A stretch of 64,000 nucleotides of DNA, taken from Bacteroidales bacterium (GTDB lineage Bacteria > Bacteroidota > Bacteroidia > Bacteroidales > UBA932). The notes beneath the pieces were generated by a model that ran no database searches, was not told the DNA's origin, and was given only the letters and a program-made list of their open reading frames with translations. The DNA lies in assembly GCA_022648545.1 (NCBI GenBank), contig JALCMP010000004.1, forward strand, positions 1-64,000, given 5' to 3'. The number at the start of each line of letters is the position of its first letter. Position 1 is the first letter of the stretch. Shown here piece by piece: positions 1 to 12,044 of this stretch. Both the position numbers and the translations under genes were made by a program.

Positions 1-149
1 TCGACGCTTTTATACGTCGCTCAAGTGTGAAATCGTAGTCCCTAAAATCCAATATCTCTATTCTTTTTTAAGAACTGATCTCTTTTATTTACCTCTTTTG
101 CTTCTCTCTCATTATTTCAATGAACTTCGCTTATTTCTCAAGCGGGCTG

Positions 150-180
150 CAAAGGTAATTACTTTTTTTTAATATGCAAA
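150..180 (-). promoter_or_regulatory. Consensus Bacteroidetes promoter reading leftward out of the window (possible stable-RNA/rRNA leader)
   Basis: Minus strand TTTG (177-180) N19 TACCTTTG (150-157), followed by GC-rich CAGCCCGC; no ORF in the following 150 nt. Confidence 0.55.
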
Positions 181-240
181 TCTTTTCCTGAAATTTTTCG
201 TAAAATATTTTAGCCATACATGCCTTGGAATGCAATCTGG

Positions 241-272
241 TTTCGATATTTTACAATATGTTCTTATCTTTG
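241..272 (+). promoter_or_regulatory. Promoter for OPT transporter gene
   Basis: TTTC (241-244) N20 TATCTTTG (265-272), about 35 nt before ATG 307. Confidence 0.5.
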
Positions 273-306
273 TCTCTATTATAACTTATTAAAAACCTGA
301 AATAAA

Positions 307-2292
307 ATGGGAAAATCTACGGAAAATTCCGAAATGTCCGGAACCGCAGCAAAAAAGGAATACCGGCCTTTATTATCACCGGATAAAATTTATCCGGAAG
401 CCAATTTATGGAGCGTCAGCATAGGATTGCTGATGACCGTCATTTTTTCTGCTGCTGCAGCATATCTGGGCCTTAAAGTAGGACAGGTATTCGAAGCCGC
501 CATACCTATTGCAATAATAGCCGTCGGGTTGTCCGGGGCTATGAAAAGAAAAAACGCGCTGGGCGAAAACGTCATAATACAGTCTATAGGAGCATGCTCC
601 GGCGCAATTGTGGCAGGTGCCATATTTACCCTTCCCGCACTTTATATATTACAGGCTAAATATCCGGGAATAACTATAAATTTCTTTAAGGTTTTCATGA
701 GTTCCATGCTCGGCGGGGTTCTTGGAATATTATTCCTCATACCTTTCAGAAAATATTTCGTAAAGGATATGGACGGAAAATACCCGTTCCCCGAAGCTAC
801 TGCAACCACACAGGTACTCAAAAGCGGGGAAGATAAGGGCAACGGAGCTAAATTACTTATGATAAGCGGTCTCATAGGAGGATTGTATGATTTTATAGTT
901 TCCACATTCGGATATTGGGCCGAAACAGTTTCTACAACCGTAACAGCATGGGGAACTGCTATTGCCGACAAAATCAAACTGGTCGTAAAACTAGACGTGG
1001 GAGCAGCCGTACTGGGACTGGGCTATATTGTTGGACTGAAGTATGCATTCATAATATGCTGCGGATCGTTTCTCGTCTGGTTCGTAATAATCCCGGTTTT
1101 AAATCTGTTGTGCGGCCCTGATACGGTAAGTTTTCTGGGAACTACCTTTTCCAATGTTGCAGCAATGTCCCCCGATATGATTTTTAAGACATACGCACGA
1201 CATATAGGAATAGGCGGCATAGCTACCGCAGGTATAATAGGAATCATTAAATCATCAGGGATAATAAAATCCGCATTTTCACTTGCGGCAAAAGAGCTCA
1301 GGGGCAGCAAAGGGAGTAAGGCTGCCGAGGTTCCGAGAACGCAAAAGGATCTTTCCATGAAAATAATAATTATAGGAATGATAATCGCCCTGGCGGTTAC
1401 ATTCGTATTTTTCCTTACCGGCGTTGTTCCGAACCTGAAACTTGCCATAATAGCTCTTCTTATTGTTGCAATAATATCTTTCCTGTTTACGACGGTGGCG
1501 GCGAATGCAATAGCGATAGTGGGGACCAATCCCGTGAGCGGAATGACCCTTATGACGCTTATACTTGGATCTGTCATCCTGGTAGCTTTTGGTTTAAAGG
1601 GAACCGCCGGAATGGTCGCTTCACTTATAATAGGAGGAGTAGTATGCACTGCACTTTCTGTTTCAGGATCTTTCATTACGGACCTTAAGATAGGATACTG
1701 GATAGGATCTACGCCCAAGGTACAGGAAAGTTGGAAATTTCTGGGGACTCTGGTTGCTGCAGCTACTGTAGGAGGAGTTATGATAGTCCTCAACAAAACA
1801 TACGGATTCGTAGGTGAAAATGCTCTGGTAGCACCTCAGGCCAATGCAATGGCTGCAGTAATAGAACCTCTTATGAGCGGACACAGCGCACCATGGATGC
1901 TGTACGGAATAGGAGCTATAATAGCTCTCATCCTTAACGCCTTCGGCATTCCCGCCCTGGCATTCGCATTGGGTATGTTCATCCCTATAGATTTGAATCT
2001 GCCGATACTTGTTGGCGGTGCTATAGCATGGTATGTAAGTACCAGAAGCAAAGAGGCAAAAGTAAACGAAGAGAGAAAGAACAGGGGGACCTTGCTTGCA
2101 AGCGGATTCATCGCCGGAGGCGCTCTTATGGGTGTCGTTTCCGCATTAATTAAATTCGCCGGAAAAGATTTTATTGCAAAGCACTGGATGGAATCCGCAG
2201 GAGCTCAATATGTAGGGATCCTGGCATATATTCTTATTATAATATTCCTCATATACTATTCATTGCACGATTCCTCTTCAGATAAGAAATAA
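307..2292 (+). CDS. OPT family oligopeptide transporter
   Basis: 661 aa polytopic membrane protein, OPT-like motifs (KYPFPEATATTQVLKSGE, MLGGVLGILFLIPFRKYFV). Confidence 0.9.
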   Translation: MGKSTENSEMSGTAAKKEYRPLLSPDKIYPEANLWSVSIGLLMTVIFSAAAAYLGLKVGQVFEAAIPIAIIAVGLSGAMKRKNALGENVIIQSIGACSGAIVAGAIFTLPALYILQAKYPGITINFFKVFMSSMLGGVLGILFLIPFRKYFVKDMDGKYPFPEATATTQVLKSGEDKGNGAKLLMISGLIGGLYDFIVSTFGYWAETVSTTVTAWGTAIADKIKLVVKLDVGAAVLGLGYIVGLKYAFIICCGSFLVWFVIIPVLNLLCGPDTVSFLGTTFSNVAAMSPDMIFKTYARHIGIGGIATAGIIGIIKSSGIIKSAFSLAAKELRGSKGSKAAEVPRTQKDLSMKIIIIGMIIALAVTFVFFLTGVVPNLKLAIIALLIVAIISFLFTTVAANAIAIVGTNPVSGMTLMTLILGSVILVAFGLKGTAGMVASLIIGGVVCTALSVSGSFITDLKIGYWIGSTPKVQESWKFLGTLVAAATVGGVMIVLNKTYGFVGENALVAPQANAMAAVIEPLMSGHSAPWMLYGIGAIIALILNAFGIPALAFALGMFIPIDLNLPILVGGAIAWYVSTRSKEAKVNEERKNRGTLLASGFIAGGALMGVVSALIKFAGKDFIAKHWMESAGAQYVGILAYILIIIFLIYYSLHDSSSDKK

Positions 2293-2338
2293 ACACCTGG
2301 CCGCCCGATAAGGAACGGCCATTAAATATAATACACAT

Positions 2339-3562
2339 ATGGAAAAATTATTGGAAAGATTCTTAAGGTATGTTGCGGTTGAAACTACATCAGATGAAGA
2401 ATCGGAGACTCAGCCGAGCGCAAAAAGAGAACTGGTTCTTCTAAATATGCTGAACGGAGAACTTCGTGCCATGGGGATAAAATCGGAACTTGACGAATAC
2501 GGATATGTTATGGCTTCCATTCCGTCGAATTGCGACAATAAGGGAATCCCGCCGATAGGATTCATAGCACACGTAGATACCGCACCCGATGCCAGCGGGA
2601 AAGATATTAAGCCGCAGATTATAAAGAATTACGACGGGAAAGACATTGTCCTCAACAAAGATAAGGGTATAGTCCTTTCTCCTTCCGAATTTCCGGAGAT
2701 GAAAATATATGAAGGCCAAACCTTAATAACAACTGACGGAACTACGCTTCTTGGCGCAGACGACAAGGGAGGTGTGGCAGCAATAATGACGGCAGCGGAA
2801 TATATAATCCAACATCCCGAATTCAAACACGGAACTATAAAAATAGCATTTACTCCCGATGAAGAGATAGGCCGCGGGGTAATCAAATTCGATGTCGAAA
2901 GATTCGGAGCCAAATATGCGTATACGCTGGACGGAGGACAGATAGGAGAACTGGAATATGAAAACTTCAATGCCGCATCCGCAAAGATAATAGTGCACGG
3001 AAGCAATTTGCATCCAGGGAGTGCAAAAGGGAAAATGAGAAATGCCATACTAATAGGGGAAGAATTCTCATCACTGCTGCCGGCAGGACAGAGGCCGGAA
3101 TATACAGAAGGATACGAAGGATTCTACCATCTTATCTCATTCCGGGGAGAAGTGGAAGAAGCTGTTCTTAACTATATAATAAGAGATCACGATACGTCAA
3201 AATTCGAAGAGAAAAAGAAATTCATAAAGGCATGTGCCGATCTTATTAACAAAAAATACGGAGCCGGTTCTATAGATATAGAAGTAAAGGACCAGTATTA
3301 CAACATGAAGAAGCAGGTTGAACCATATTACTTCATTATAGAAAAAGCCGTAAAGGCAATGGAAATGGCCGGCATCAAGCCTATCATACAACCTATCAGG
3401 GGAGGTACCGACGGAGCCAACCTTTCATTCAAGGGCCTTCCATGTCCCAATATTTTTGCAGGCGGACATAACTTCCACGGAAAACTCGAATATGTCCCTC
3501 TGGAGAGTATGGAAAAAGCCTCCGAAGTAGTACAGAATATAATAAAATTATTTGCGGAGTAA
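2339..3562 (+). CDS. pepT: Peptidase T (tripeptidase, M20B)
   Basis: 407 aa; GFIAHVDTAPD, TLLGADDKGGVAAIMTAAEYI, PIRGGTDGANLSFKGLPCPNIFAGGHNFHG. Confidence 0.96.
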   Translation: MEKLLERFLRYVAVETTSDEESETQPSAKRELVLLNMLNGELRAMGIKSELDEYGYVMASIPSNCDNKGIPPIGFIAHVDTAPDASGKDIKPQIIKNYDGKDIVLNKDKGIVLSPSEFPEMKIYEGQTLITTDGTTLLGADDKGGVAAIMTAAEYIIQHPEFKHGTIKIAFTPDEEIGRGVIKFDVERFGAKYAYTLDGGQIGELEYENFNAASAKIIVHGSNLHPGSAKGKMRNAILIGEEFSSLLPAGQRPEYTEGYEGFYHLISFRGEVEEAVLNYIIRDHDTSKFEEKKKFIKACADLINKKYGAGSIDIEVKDQYYNMKKQVEPYYFIIEKAVKAMEMAGIKPIIQPIRGGTDGANLSFKGLPCPNIFAGGHNFHGKLEYVPLESMEKASEVVQNIIKLFAE

Positions 3563-3564
3563 TC

Positions 3565-4371
3565 CTATTTGCAAATCTTCATTGCAAGCAAAGGCTCGTT
3601 GGTAGTGATGTAATCGACCCCCATCCCGACGAGCTTTTTTATTGTAGAATCGTCGGATACCGTCCATGTATTTACTTTCATGCCCAATTTGTGTGCCTGT
3701 TCTATCCATTCAGGATGAGCCAACAGTACGGAATAATGGTAATCGATTCCGTTTATTCCCATGGATTTTAATAAAGAGGGCGCCTTGTCTCCTCCCAAAT
3801 AAGAAATAGATGAAGAAGGTGATAATTTTGCAAGTTGCCTGCATACATACAGACTAAACGATATATACTCCACCTGTTTTTCCATATGCATCTTCTTAAC
3901 CATATCCACACAACGCGAAACGACCTCCGACTCAAGAGCGGCATTCATATGAGGCTTTATCTCCAATATCATCTGCACTACTCTTTTGTCCTTTTTCAAT
4001 ATCCGTCCCTTCCCGCGTATTCCCTTTCTCCCTGCTTCAAGATATTTTTTCAACAGCGGAACACGCTCGCTGCCGGAAATCTTCTGCCCCTTTATTTCGC
4101 TGTAATTATAAAGCTGGACATTCTCCAGGTTATTTAATTTAGGACCGTGACAGACAATCAGTCTGCCGTCGGCAGTCATATTAACATCAAATTCTGATCC
4201 GTATACTCCGGCAAGGCATGCAGCCTGAAGCGATGCTATTGAATTTTGTGCAGCTCCCTTGCTCTTCCAAAATCCCCTGTGGGCTATAACTCCACATCTA
4301 CTCTGTGCATTTCCGGCAACTGGAGACAAGAGTACGGCAAAAAATGCAAATAATATCTGTAATTTTTTCAT
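3565..4371 (-). CDS. Glycerophosphodiester phosphodiesterase family protein, secreted
   Basis: VIAHRGFWKSKGAAQNSIASLQAA, GSEFDVNMTADGRLIVCHG, NTWTVSDDSTIKKLVGMGVDYITTNEP; start moved to MKKLQILF (signal peptide), avoiding overlap with the upstream gene. Confidence 0.9.
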   Translation of the reverse strand: MKKLQILFAFFAVLLSPVAGNAQSRCGVIAHRGFWKSKGAAQNSIASLQAACLAGVYGSEFDVNMTADGRLIVCHGPKLNNLENVQLYNYSEIKGQKISGSERVPLLKKYLEAGRKGIRGKGRILKKDKRVVQMILEIKPHMNAALESEVVSRCVDMVKKMHMEKQVEYISFSLYVCRQLAKLSPSSSISYLGGDKAPSLLKSMGINGIDYHYSVLLAHPEWIEQAHKLGMKVNTWTVSDDSTIKKLVGMGVDYITTNEPLLAMKICK

Positions 4372-4387
4372 AAACTTCTTAAAAAGA

Positions 4388-4678
4388 CTAATATTCAAAA
4401 TCCATGCTGGCACTTTCCGACGAAACCTTACCGAGAAAAGCCTTTACGGTGCCACAATGATATGGATCGTTTTGATAAAGTTCCAAAGCCTTCCAATCCT
4501 TTACTATTACGTCCAGCATAATGTCGAAAGAACGCTCGGAATGAAGAAGATCAATATGTGCAGCAACGTTCAGAGCCGAAGGGACCTTCCCTTTCATGGA
4601 TAATATCAGTTCTTTAGCCTTATTACAATTCTCATCTCTGTCGGATGCCATTTTAAACCATACAATATGTCTTACCAT
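4388..4678 (-). CDS. Dabb (stress-responsive A/B barrel) domain protein
   Basis: 96 aa, MVRHIVWFKM...DIMLDVIVKDWKALELYQNDPYH. Confidence 0.85.
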   Translation of the reverse strand: MVRHIVWFKMASDRDENCNKAKELILSMKGKVPSALNVAAHIDLLHSERSFDIMLDVIVKDWKALELYQNDPYHCGTVKAFLGKVSSESASMDFEY

Positions 4679-4697
4679 AATATTATTTATAAAATAA

Positions 4698-5444
4698 TCA
4701 ATATCTGCTCAAGGATCCCGCATAGCGGAAGAAAGGACGGCCGAAGGAATCTACATCGGCAATATAATAGCTGTCGCCGACAACATAATATGAAGTACCA
4801 TTGATTTCGGCTATCCCATAGCCAGCCGGCAACTGATATAATATCGCTCCCACTGGAGGATCGACCACAATAAAGACATTTCCGCTTTTTATATAGTAAA
4901 CACCGTCGTCATCGGTGTAATATCTCTGCCTTATACCAAAAGAACTCCTTACAACATAATCTGTAAGATGCAAGGCCCCTCTCAACAATGGTACGGCGAC
5001 TATGGCCCCGACAGGTGGGCGGCAGACAAAATATGCTCCGGATCTGCGGAGAAAATATCTTCCTTCGGCAAAGTAGTAATCTGTTCCCCCCCTGTGAATG
5101 ACAACGGGACGTCCGGGGAGAGAATTAAAACGCTTACCGTAATTATGATGAACGCTGGGTCTCGGTTCGGGACGAAAAGATCTGTTGCGTCCTGAAGAAA
5201 AATTATGACCTCCGTTATTATAAATCTTTACCGGTCTTCTGTCCTTTCTTATACCTCCGGAAGGAACGTAAACCGAATTGCGGGATCTCGATTTTGCAGA
5301 ACTTCCGTATTTGCGAATGTCTTTTCTGGTTTCATTCTTGTCCGACCGCCTGTAATTACTCTGAGCCCCGGCGGTAAATGAAAACATAAGAAGGCACGGA
5401 ACCAATATTCCGAGAAACACTTTCACTTTTTCAATCTTTTTCAT
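4698..5444 (-). CDS. DUF6515-like secreted protein
   Basis: Signal peptide, Arg/Asn/Ser-rich N-terminus, repeated YY...PPVGAIV/PPVGAIL motifs. Confidence 0.65.
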   Translation of the reverse strand: MKKIEKVKVFLGILVPCLLMFSFTAGAQSNYRRSDKNETRKDIRKYGSSAKSRSRNSVYVPSGGIRKDRRPVKIYNNGGHNFSSGRNRSFRPEPRPSVHHNYGKRFNSLPGRPVVIHRGGTDYYFAEGRYFLRRSGAYFVCRPPVGAIVAVPLLRGALHLTDYVVRSSFGIRQRYYTDDDGVYYIKSGNVFIVVDPPVGAILYQLPAGYGIAEINGTSYYVVGDSYYIADVDSFGRPFFRYAGSLSRY

Positions 5445-5463
5445 AACGGAAAAAATTAAACGG

Positions 5464-7710
<2,247 letters not shown>

Positions 7711-7726
7711 TTAAGATCCGTCCCGT

Positions 7727-8326
7727 TCAATGCAGACTTGATCCGATAAGTCTCAGGAACTCTTCCCTGGTCCTGATATCCTTAAGGAAAATACCGGTAA
7801 AAGCAGATGTCGTCGTAACGGAATTCTGCTTTTCAACGCCGCGCATCTGCATGCACATATGGGCGGCTTCAATTACTACTGCAACACCCAGCGGATTCAA
7901 CGTCTGCTGCAGGCAATCCCTAATCTGAACCGTAAGGCGTTCCTGCACCTGAAGTCTCCTGGAAAAGGCGTCTACAACGCGTGCTATTTTGCTTAAGCCA
8001 GTAATATAACCGTTGGGTATATATGCGACGTGCGCTTTGCCGTAAAACGGCAGCATATGATGTTCGCACAGCGAATAAATTTCTATATCCTTTACAAGCA
8101 CTATCTGCCTGTAATCTTCCTTAAATAGCGCAGAGCTCAATATTGCAACAGGATCTTCTTCGTATCCCTGTGTAAGGAACTGCATTGCCTTTGCCACCCT
8201 CACAGGAGTCTTAAGCAAACCGTCGCGCTTGGTATCTTCTCCAAGAAGTTCCAGAACAGCCTTGTAATGCCCGGCCAGGGCAGCGGTAGTTTTATCGTCG
8301 AAAATTTCTTTTTTGGAATATGACAT
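7727..8326 (-). CDS. folE: GTP cyclohydrolase I
   Basis: 199 aa; [51 protein letters not shown]. Confidence 0.97.
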   Translation of the reverse strand: MSYSKKEIFDDKTTAALAGHYKAVLELLGEDTKRDGLLKTPVRVAKAMQFLTQGYEEDPVAILSSALFKEDYRQIVLVKDIEIYSLCEHHMLPFYGKAHVAYIPNGYITGLSKIARVVDAFSRRLQVQERLTVQIRDCLQQTLNPLGVAVVIEAAHMCMQMRGVEKQNSVTTTSAFTGIFLKDIRTREEFLRLIGSSLH

Positions 8327-8395
8327 TTGTTAAAGTTATAAGAACCTTCGCAACATGGAAGATTTCCGATAAAGGCAAATGTAGCCAAAAAACAT

Positions 8396-8403
8396 TATAT
8401 TTG
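8396..8403 (+). promoter_or_regulatory. -7-type element TATATTTG directly upstream of mqnB
   Basis: TATATTTG ends 7 nt before ATG 8410; no clear -33 TTTG. Confidence 0.35.
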
Positions 8404-8409
8404 TGCACT

Positions 8410-9108
8410 ATGAAAAGGATTTTGATCATCGCTTCGGACAAGGAGGAACTTGAAGGGACAATACAGACTTTTGAGATATTAAAAAGCCGCATAAACCCGG
8501 ACATATCCGTGGAATTTGAAGTCACGGGCATGGGAACCACATCTACAGGATATCTCCTTACAAAAAAGATCACGGAGGCGAAATGCAAGAACGAAGGCTA
8601 TGATCTCATAATAGATCTGGGTATAGCAGGAAGCTACAAAACGGGCGAAAATGAATTTCCAGTCGGTTCTGCAGCTCTTATAGAACGGGAATTTTTCGGA
8701 GACATGGGGTTCGAAACATTCGGAGGATTCAAAACACTTTTCGAATGTGATTCTCTGGACAAAAATATATTTCCGTATAAAAACGGATCGGTGGAAAGAA
8801 CTGCAAGCGACACAAAAACTGAAAAATTCCTGGCCGGCTTAAAAAAAGCCAACGGTATTACCGTACAAAAGGTAACCGGAAACGACGAAACCTTATCGGC
8901 CATAAAAAAGCATTTCGACGGAGATATCGAAAGCATGGAAGGAGCCGCGGTATACTACGTATGCGCAATGGAAAACATCCCGTGTTTCGAAATAAGGACG
9001 GTATCCAATGAAGTTGGAGAAAAGGACCGCGTTAAATGGAATATTACTCTGGCTCTGGAATCGTTAAAAAGTGTTATGGTCAAATTTATCGAAATTTTAT
9101 TATCATGA
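8410..9108 (+). CDS. mqnB: Futalosine hydrolase
   Basis: [74 protein letters not shown]; start set at ATG 8410 rather than 8320. Confidence 0.85.
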   Translation: MKRILIIASDKEELEGTIQTFEILKSRINPDISVEFEVTGMGTTSTGYLLTKKITEAKCKNEGYDLIIDLGIAGSYKTGENEFPVGSAALIEREFFGDMGFETFGGFKTLFECDSLDKNIFPYKNGSVERTASDTKTEKFLAGLKKANGITVQKVTGNDETLSAIKKHFDGDIESMEGAAVYYVCAMENIPCFEIRTVSNEVGEKDRVKWNITLALESLKSVMVKFIEILLS

Positions 9109-9824
9109 ATAAAGGAACGGAAAAGAAAGAGATCATAGAGATTAAGGATTTGAAAAAAATCTACAATCTCGGAATCCAAAAGGTATATGCATTGGCGGGT
9201 ATTTCGCTGACTATCCGTAAAAACGAATATGTGGCGATAATGGGGCCGTCAGGATCCGGCAAATCCACTCTTATGAATATTCTCGGATGTCTGGACACTC
9301 CAACTTCCGGAAAATACGTATTGAACGGCACGGATGTAAGTAAAATGGCTGACGGAGAACTGGCCGATACGAGAAATCGCGAGATAGGATTCGTTTTCCA
9401 GTCTTTCAATCTTTTGCCCAAGTACGACGCCATAGAGAATGTAGCACTTCCAATGATTTACTCCGGGATTCCAAAAGAAGAACGTGAAAAAAAGGCGCGC
9501 AGGGTTCTTTCGCTCGTCGGCCTGGAAAAAAGGATGGAGCATAAGCCTAACGAACTATCCGGCGGACAGAGACAAAGGGTAGCTGTAGCAAGAGCGCTTA
9601 TAAACGATCCGGCGATAATATTGGCCGACGAACCCACCGGCAATCTCGACACTAAAACATCCGTGGAGATAATGCACCTTTTCGAAAAGATTTACAAGGA
9701 AGGCAATACCGTAGTCATAGTTACGCACGAAGAAGATATAGCAAAACATGCAAGAAGAATAATCAAACTCCGTGATGGTCTCATTGAGAGCGACTTACCA
9801 AACAAGTCCATCCTGGACGAATAA
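9105..9824 (+). CDS. ABC transporter ATP-binding protein (MacB/LolD type)
   Basis: Walker [10 protein letters not shown], signature [15 protein letters not shown], Walker [16 protein letters not shown] overlap with mqnB. Confidence 0.95.
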   Translation: MNKGTEKKEIIEIKDLKKIYNLGIQKVYALAGISLTIRKNEYVAIMGPSGSGKSTLMNILGCLDTPTSGKYVLNGTDVSKMADGELADTRNREIGFVFQSFNLLPKYDAIENVALPMIYSGIPKEEREKKARRVLSLVGLEKRMEHKPNELSGGQRQRVAVARALINDPAIILADEPTGNLDTKTSVEIMHLFEKIYKEGNTVVIVTHEEDIAKHARRIIKLRDGLIESDLPNKSILDE

Positions 9825-9873
9825 AAGGTCCTTTTTGATACATAAAAACTTTAGCACATATCAATTATTTTTA

Positions 9874-9881
9874 TATATTTG
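9874..9881 (+). promoter_or_regulatory. -7 element TATATTTG upstream of DUF2795 gene
   Basis: TATATTTG with TTTA 20 nt upstream (9850-9853). Confidence 0.45.
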
Positions 9882-9947
9882 CGGCTCAGTAAAGTGTATG
9901 CAAATATGCTTTATATTATAAATGTTTAATAATTAGTCGTTTATAAA

Positions 9948-10169
9948 ATGTATTGGACATTAGAACTAGCATCTAAACTCGAGGATGCACCTTGGCCGGC
10001 AACAAAAGACGAATTGATAGATTATGCCAATCGTTCCGGGGCTCCCATGGAAGTAATTGAAAATCTTAAAGATTTGGATGATGACGACGAAGTTTACGAA
10101 AACATGGAAGATATTTGGCCGGATTATCCTACTAACGATGATTTTTTCTTTAACGAAGACGAATATTAA
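9948..10169 (+). CDS. DUF2795 family small acidic protein
   Basis: 73 aa, MYWTLELASKLEDAPWPATKDELIDYANRSGAPMEVIENLKDL... Confidence 0.85.
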   Translation: MYWTLELASKLEDAPWPATKDELIDYANRSGAPMEVIENLKDLDDDDEVYENMEDIWPDYPTNDDFFFNEDEY

Positions 10170-10200
10170 ATATCCGACACTTTTGTCTTATTGTAAATAA

Positions 10201-10241
10201 ACGAAAGAGGGGAATCATGCGACTTCCCTCTTTCGTTTTTT
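10201..10241 (+). terminator. Intrinsic terminator after DUF2795 gene
   Basis: ACGAAAGAGGGGAA / TTCCCTCTTTCGT hairpin followed by TTTTT. Confidence 0.85.
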
Positions 10242-10263
10242 AACGGACTCTGCCGATTTTATA

Positions 10264-10271
10264 TATATTTG
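10264..10271 (+). promoter_or_regulatory. -7 element TATATTTG upstream of trkA
   Basis: TATATTTG 23 nt before ATG 10295. Confidence 0.45.
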
Positions 10272-10294
10272 TAAGTACAACATAATCACAAGTC

Positions 10295-11644
10295 ATGAAT
10301 ATTATTATTGCCGGAGCCGGAGATGTTGGAACGCACTTGGCAAAGATGCTCAGCAACGAATCCAATAATCTTACCATAATAGGAGAAGACGAATATAATC
10401 TTAACAAAATAGGCCAGATAGCCGATGCCGTTACCGTACTCGGAAAACCGACATCCATAGATACGTTAAAAAAGGCAGGGGTTGAAAAGGCAGATCTTTT
10501 CATAGCGGTCAGTCCTGCCCAGGAACAGGATGTAAATATAATCAGCGCCCTGCTTGCAAAAAAGATGGGAAGCAAAAAAGTAACGGCCAGGATTAACAAC
10601 GAAGAATATCTTCATTCGGACAACAAGTTGCTTTTTAAGGATATGGGAATAGACCTCCTTTTTTACCCCGAAAAGATTGCTTCATACGAAATAGTAGATC
10701 TTCTTAATGAAACCGGCACATCTGAATTCATGAGTTTCGGAAAAGGGAAACTGCAAATGGTGGTACTGAGAATAGACGACGGCGCCCCGATAATAGATAA
10801 AAACATTTCCGAAATAACTTCCTACGAGGACTATATAAGCTATAAACCGGTTGCCATAGCAAGAAACGGCGATACGATAATCCCGAACAGTGAAACTAAA
10901 TTTATGGAAGGAGACCTCATATACGCCATTTCAACAAAGGAAGGAGTAAAAAAAGTAATGGAATTATCCGGCAAGAACGAAATAGATGTTAAGAAGCTGA
11001 TGGTAGTCGGAGGAGGCAGCATAGGTAAAATGCTTGCTGAAAAGATGGAAAAGCGAGTTGAAATGCTCAAAATAATAGAAATAAAAGAAAACAGATGCGA
11101 ATATCTAGCCCAGGCTCTGAGGGAATCCCTCATAATAAACGGAGACGGTCGCAATACTGATCTGCTTATTTCTGAAAATGTAAAGGATTTCGATGCTTTC
11201 GTTGCAGTTACCGGCAGCTCTGAAACTAATATAATATCCTGCATTGCCGCAAAGAGGATGGGTGTCCCCAAAACCATAGCCGAAGTGGAAAATATAGAAT
11301 ATATCAAACTTGCGGAAGATATGGGCGTGGATTCGGTTATAAACAAAAAACTAATAACAGCGGGCAGGGTATTCCGATTTACATTAACGAACAAGGTAGA
11401 ATCCATAAAATGCCTTAACGGTTCGGAAGCCGAAATACTGGAATATATTGTCAATCCTAAAAGCCTTATAACCCAAGGGCCCATAAAGGACCTCGACTTT
11501 CCCGTAGGAGCCATAATAGGAGGAGTAATGACTAACAAAGAAGGTAAGATTGCAAACGAATATACTACGATAAATCCTTATGACAGAGTTGTCGTTTTCG
11601 CTCTTCCTGAAGCTCTTTCAGACGTTAACAAATTTTTCATTTAA
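10295..11644 (+). CDS. trkA: Trk system potassium transporter NAD-binding protein
   Basis: 449 aa, two Rossmann (IIIAGAGDVGTHLAKML; MVVGGGSIGKMLAEKM) and TrkA-C segments. Confidence 0.95.
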   Translation: MNIIIAGAGDVGTHLAKMLSNESNNLTIIGEDEYNLNKIGQIADAVTVLGKPTSIDTLKKAGVEKADLFIAVSPAQEQDVNIISALLAKKMGSKKVTARINNEEYLHSDNKLLFKDMGIDLLFYPEKIASYEIVDLLNETGTSEFMSFGKGKLQMVVLRIDDGAPIIDKNISEITSYEDYISYKPVAIARNGDTIIPNSETKFMEGDLIYAISTKEGVKKVMELSGKNEIDVKKLMVVGGGSIGKMLAEKMEKRVEMLKIIEIKENRCEYLAQALRESLIINGDGRNTDLLISENVKDFDAFVAVTGSSETNIISCIAAKRMGVPKTIAEVENIEYIKLAEDMGVDSVINKKLITAGRVFRFTLTNKVESIKCLNGSEAEILEYIVNPKSLITQGPIKDLDFPVGAIIGGVMTNKEGKIANEYTTINPYDRVVVFALPEALSDVNKFFI

Positions 11645-12044
11645 CCTTCCCCCTGTTTTTCTCCTCTTTTAGGAGCGAACTTATATCCACTTTATTCCGT
11701 TTCATCGCATTATACAAAGTCCGCTTGTCCCCGAAACCGGATATAATAGCTATATCCTCCATATTAAGGCATTTGTCATCGCTTTTCCGCTCATTAAGTC
11801 CTTTTATGAACGATTCTGCATATTCCAGTCTTACTGAATTTATGAATTCTCTGAAATTGGTTCCGAATATCCTCGGAAACACGGAAGAGACATAAGTTCT
11901 ATTGCTGCCTACCTCGTTGACAAGGTCCGTCAACTTCATCTCCGGATTAAGATACAAATGTTTACCGTAAACAGCATCCAGAATACGTTTTGCAAGATCT
12001 TCCAGAATTTCCCTCCCGGGATGCTTTCCATTATTGCACGACAT
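11637..12044 (-). CDS. Stand-alone AraC-type HTH domain protein
   Basis: 135 aa; MKLTDLVNEVGSNRTYVSSVFPRIFGTNFREFINSVRLEYAE, resembles the HTH of the upstream gene. Confidence 0.75.
   Translation of the reverse strand: MSCNNGKHPGREILEDLAKRILDAVYGKHLYLNPEMKLTDLVNEVGSNRTYVSSVFPRIFGTNFREFINSVRLEYAESFIKGLNERKSDDKCLNMEDIAIISGFGDKRTLYNAMKRNKVDISSLLKEEKNRGKVK

Noticed and set aside
1023-1796. 257-aa ORF antisense to OPT transporter
   Set aside because: Shadow ORF; complement of a hydrophobic membrane protein gene.
2298-2321. TGGCCG...CGGCCA hairpin between OPT transporter and pepT
   Set aside because: Six-bp stem, 12-nt loop, no U-tract; not a convincing terminator.
10840-11538. 232-aa ORF antisense to trkA
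   Set aside because: Shadow ORF with low-complexity Ser/Ile/Phe composition.
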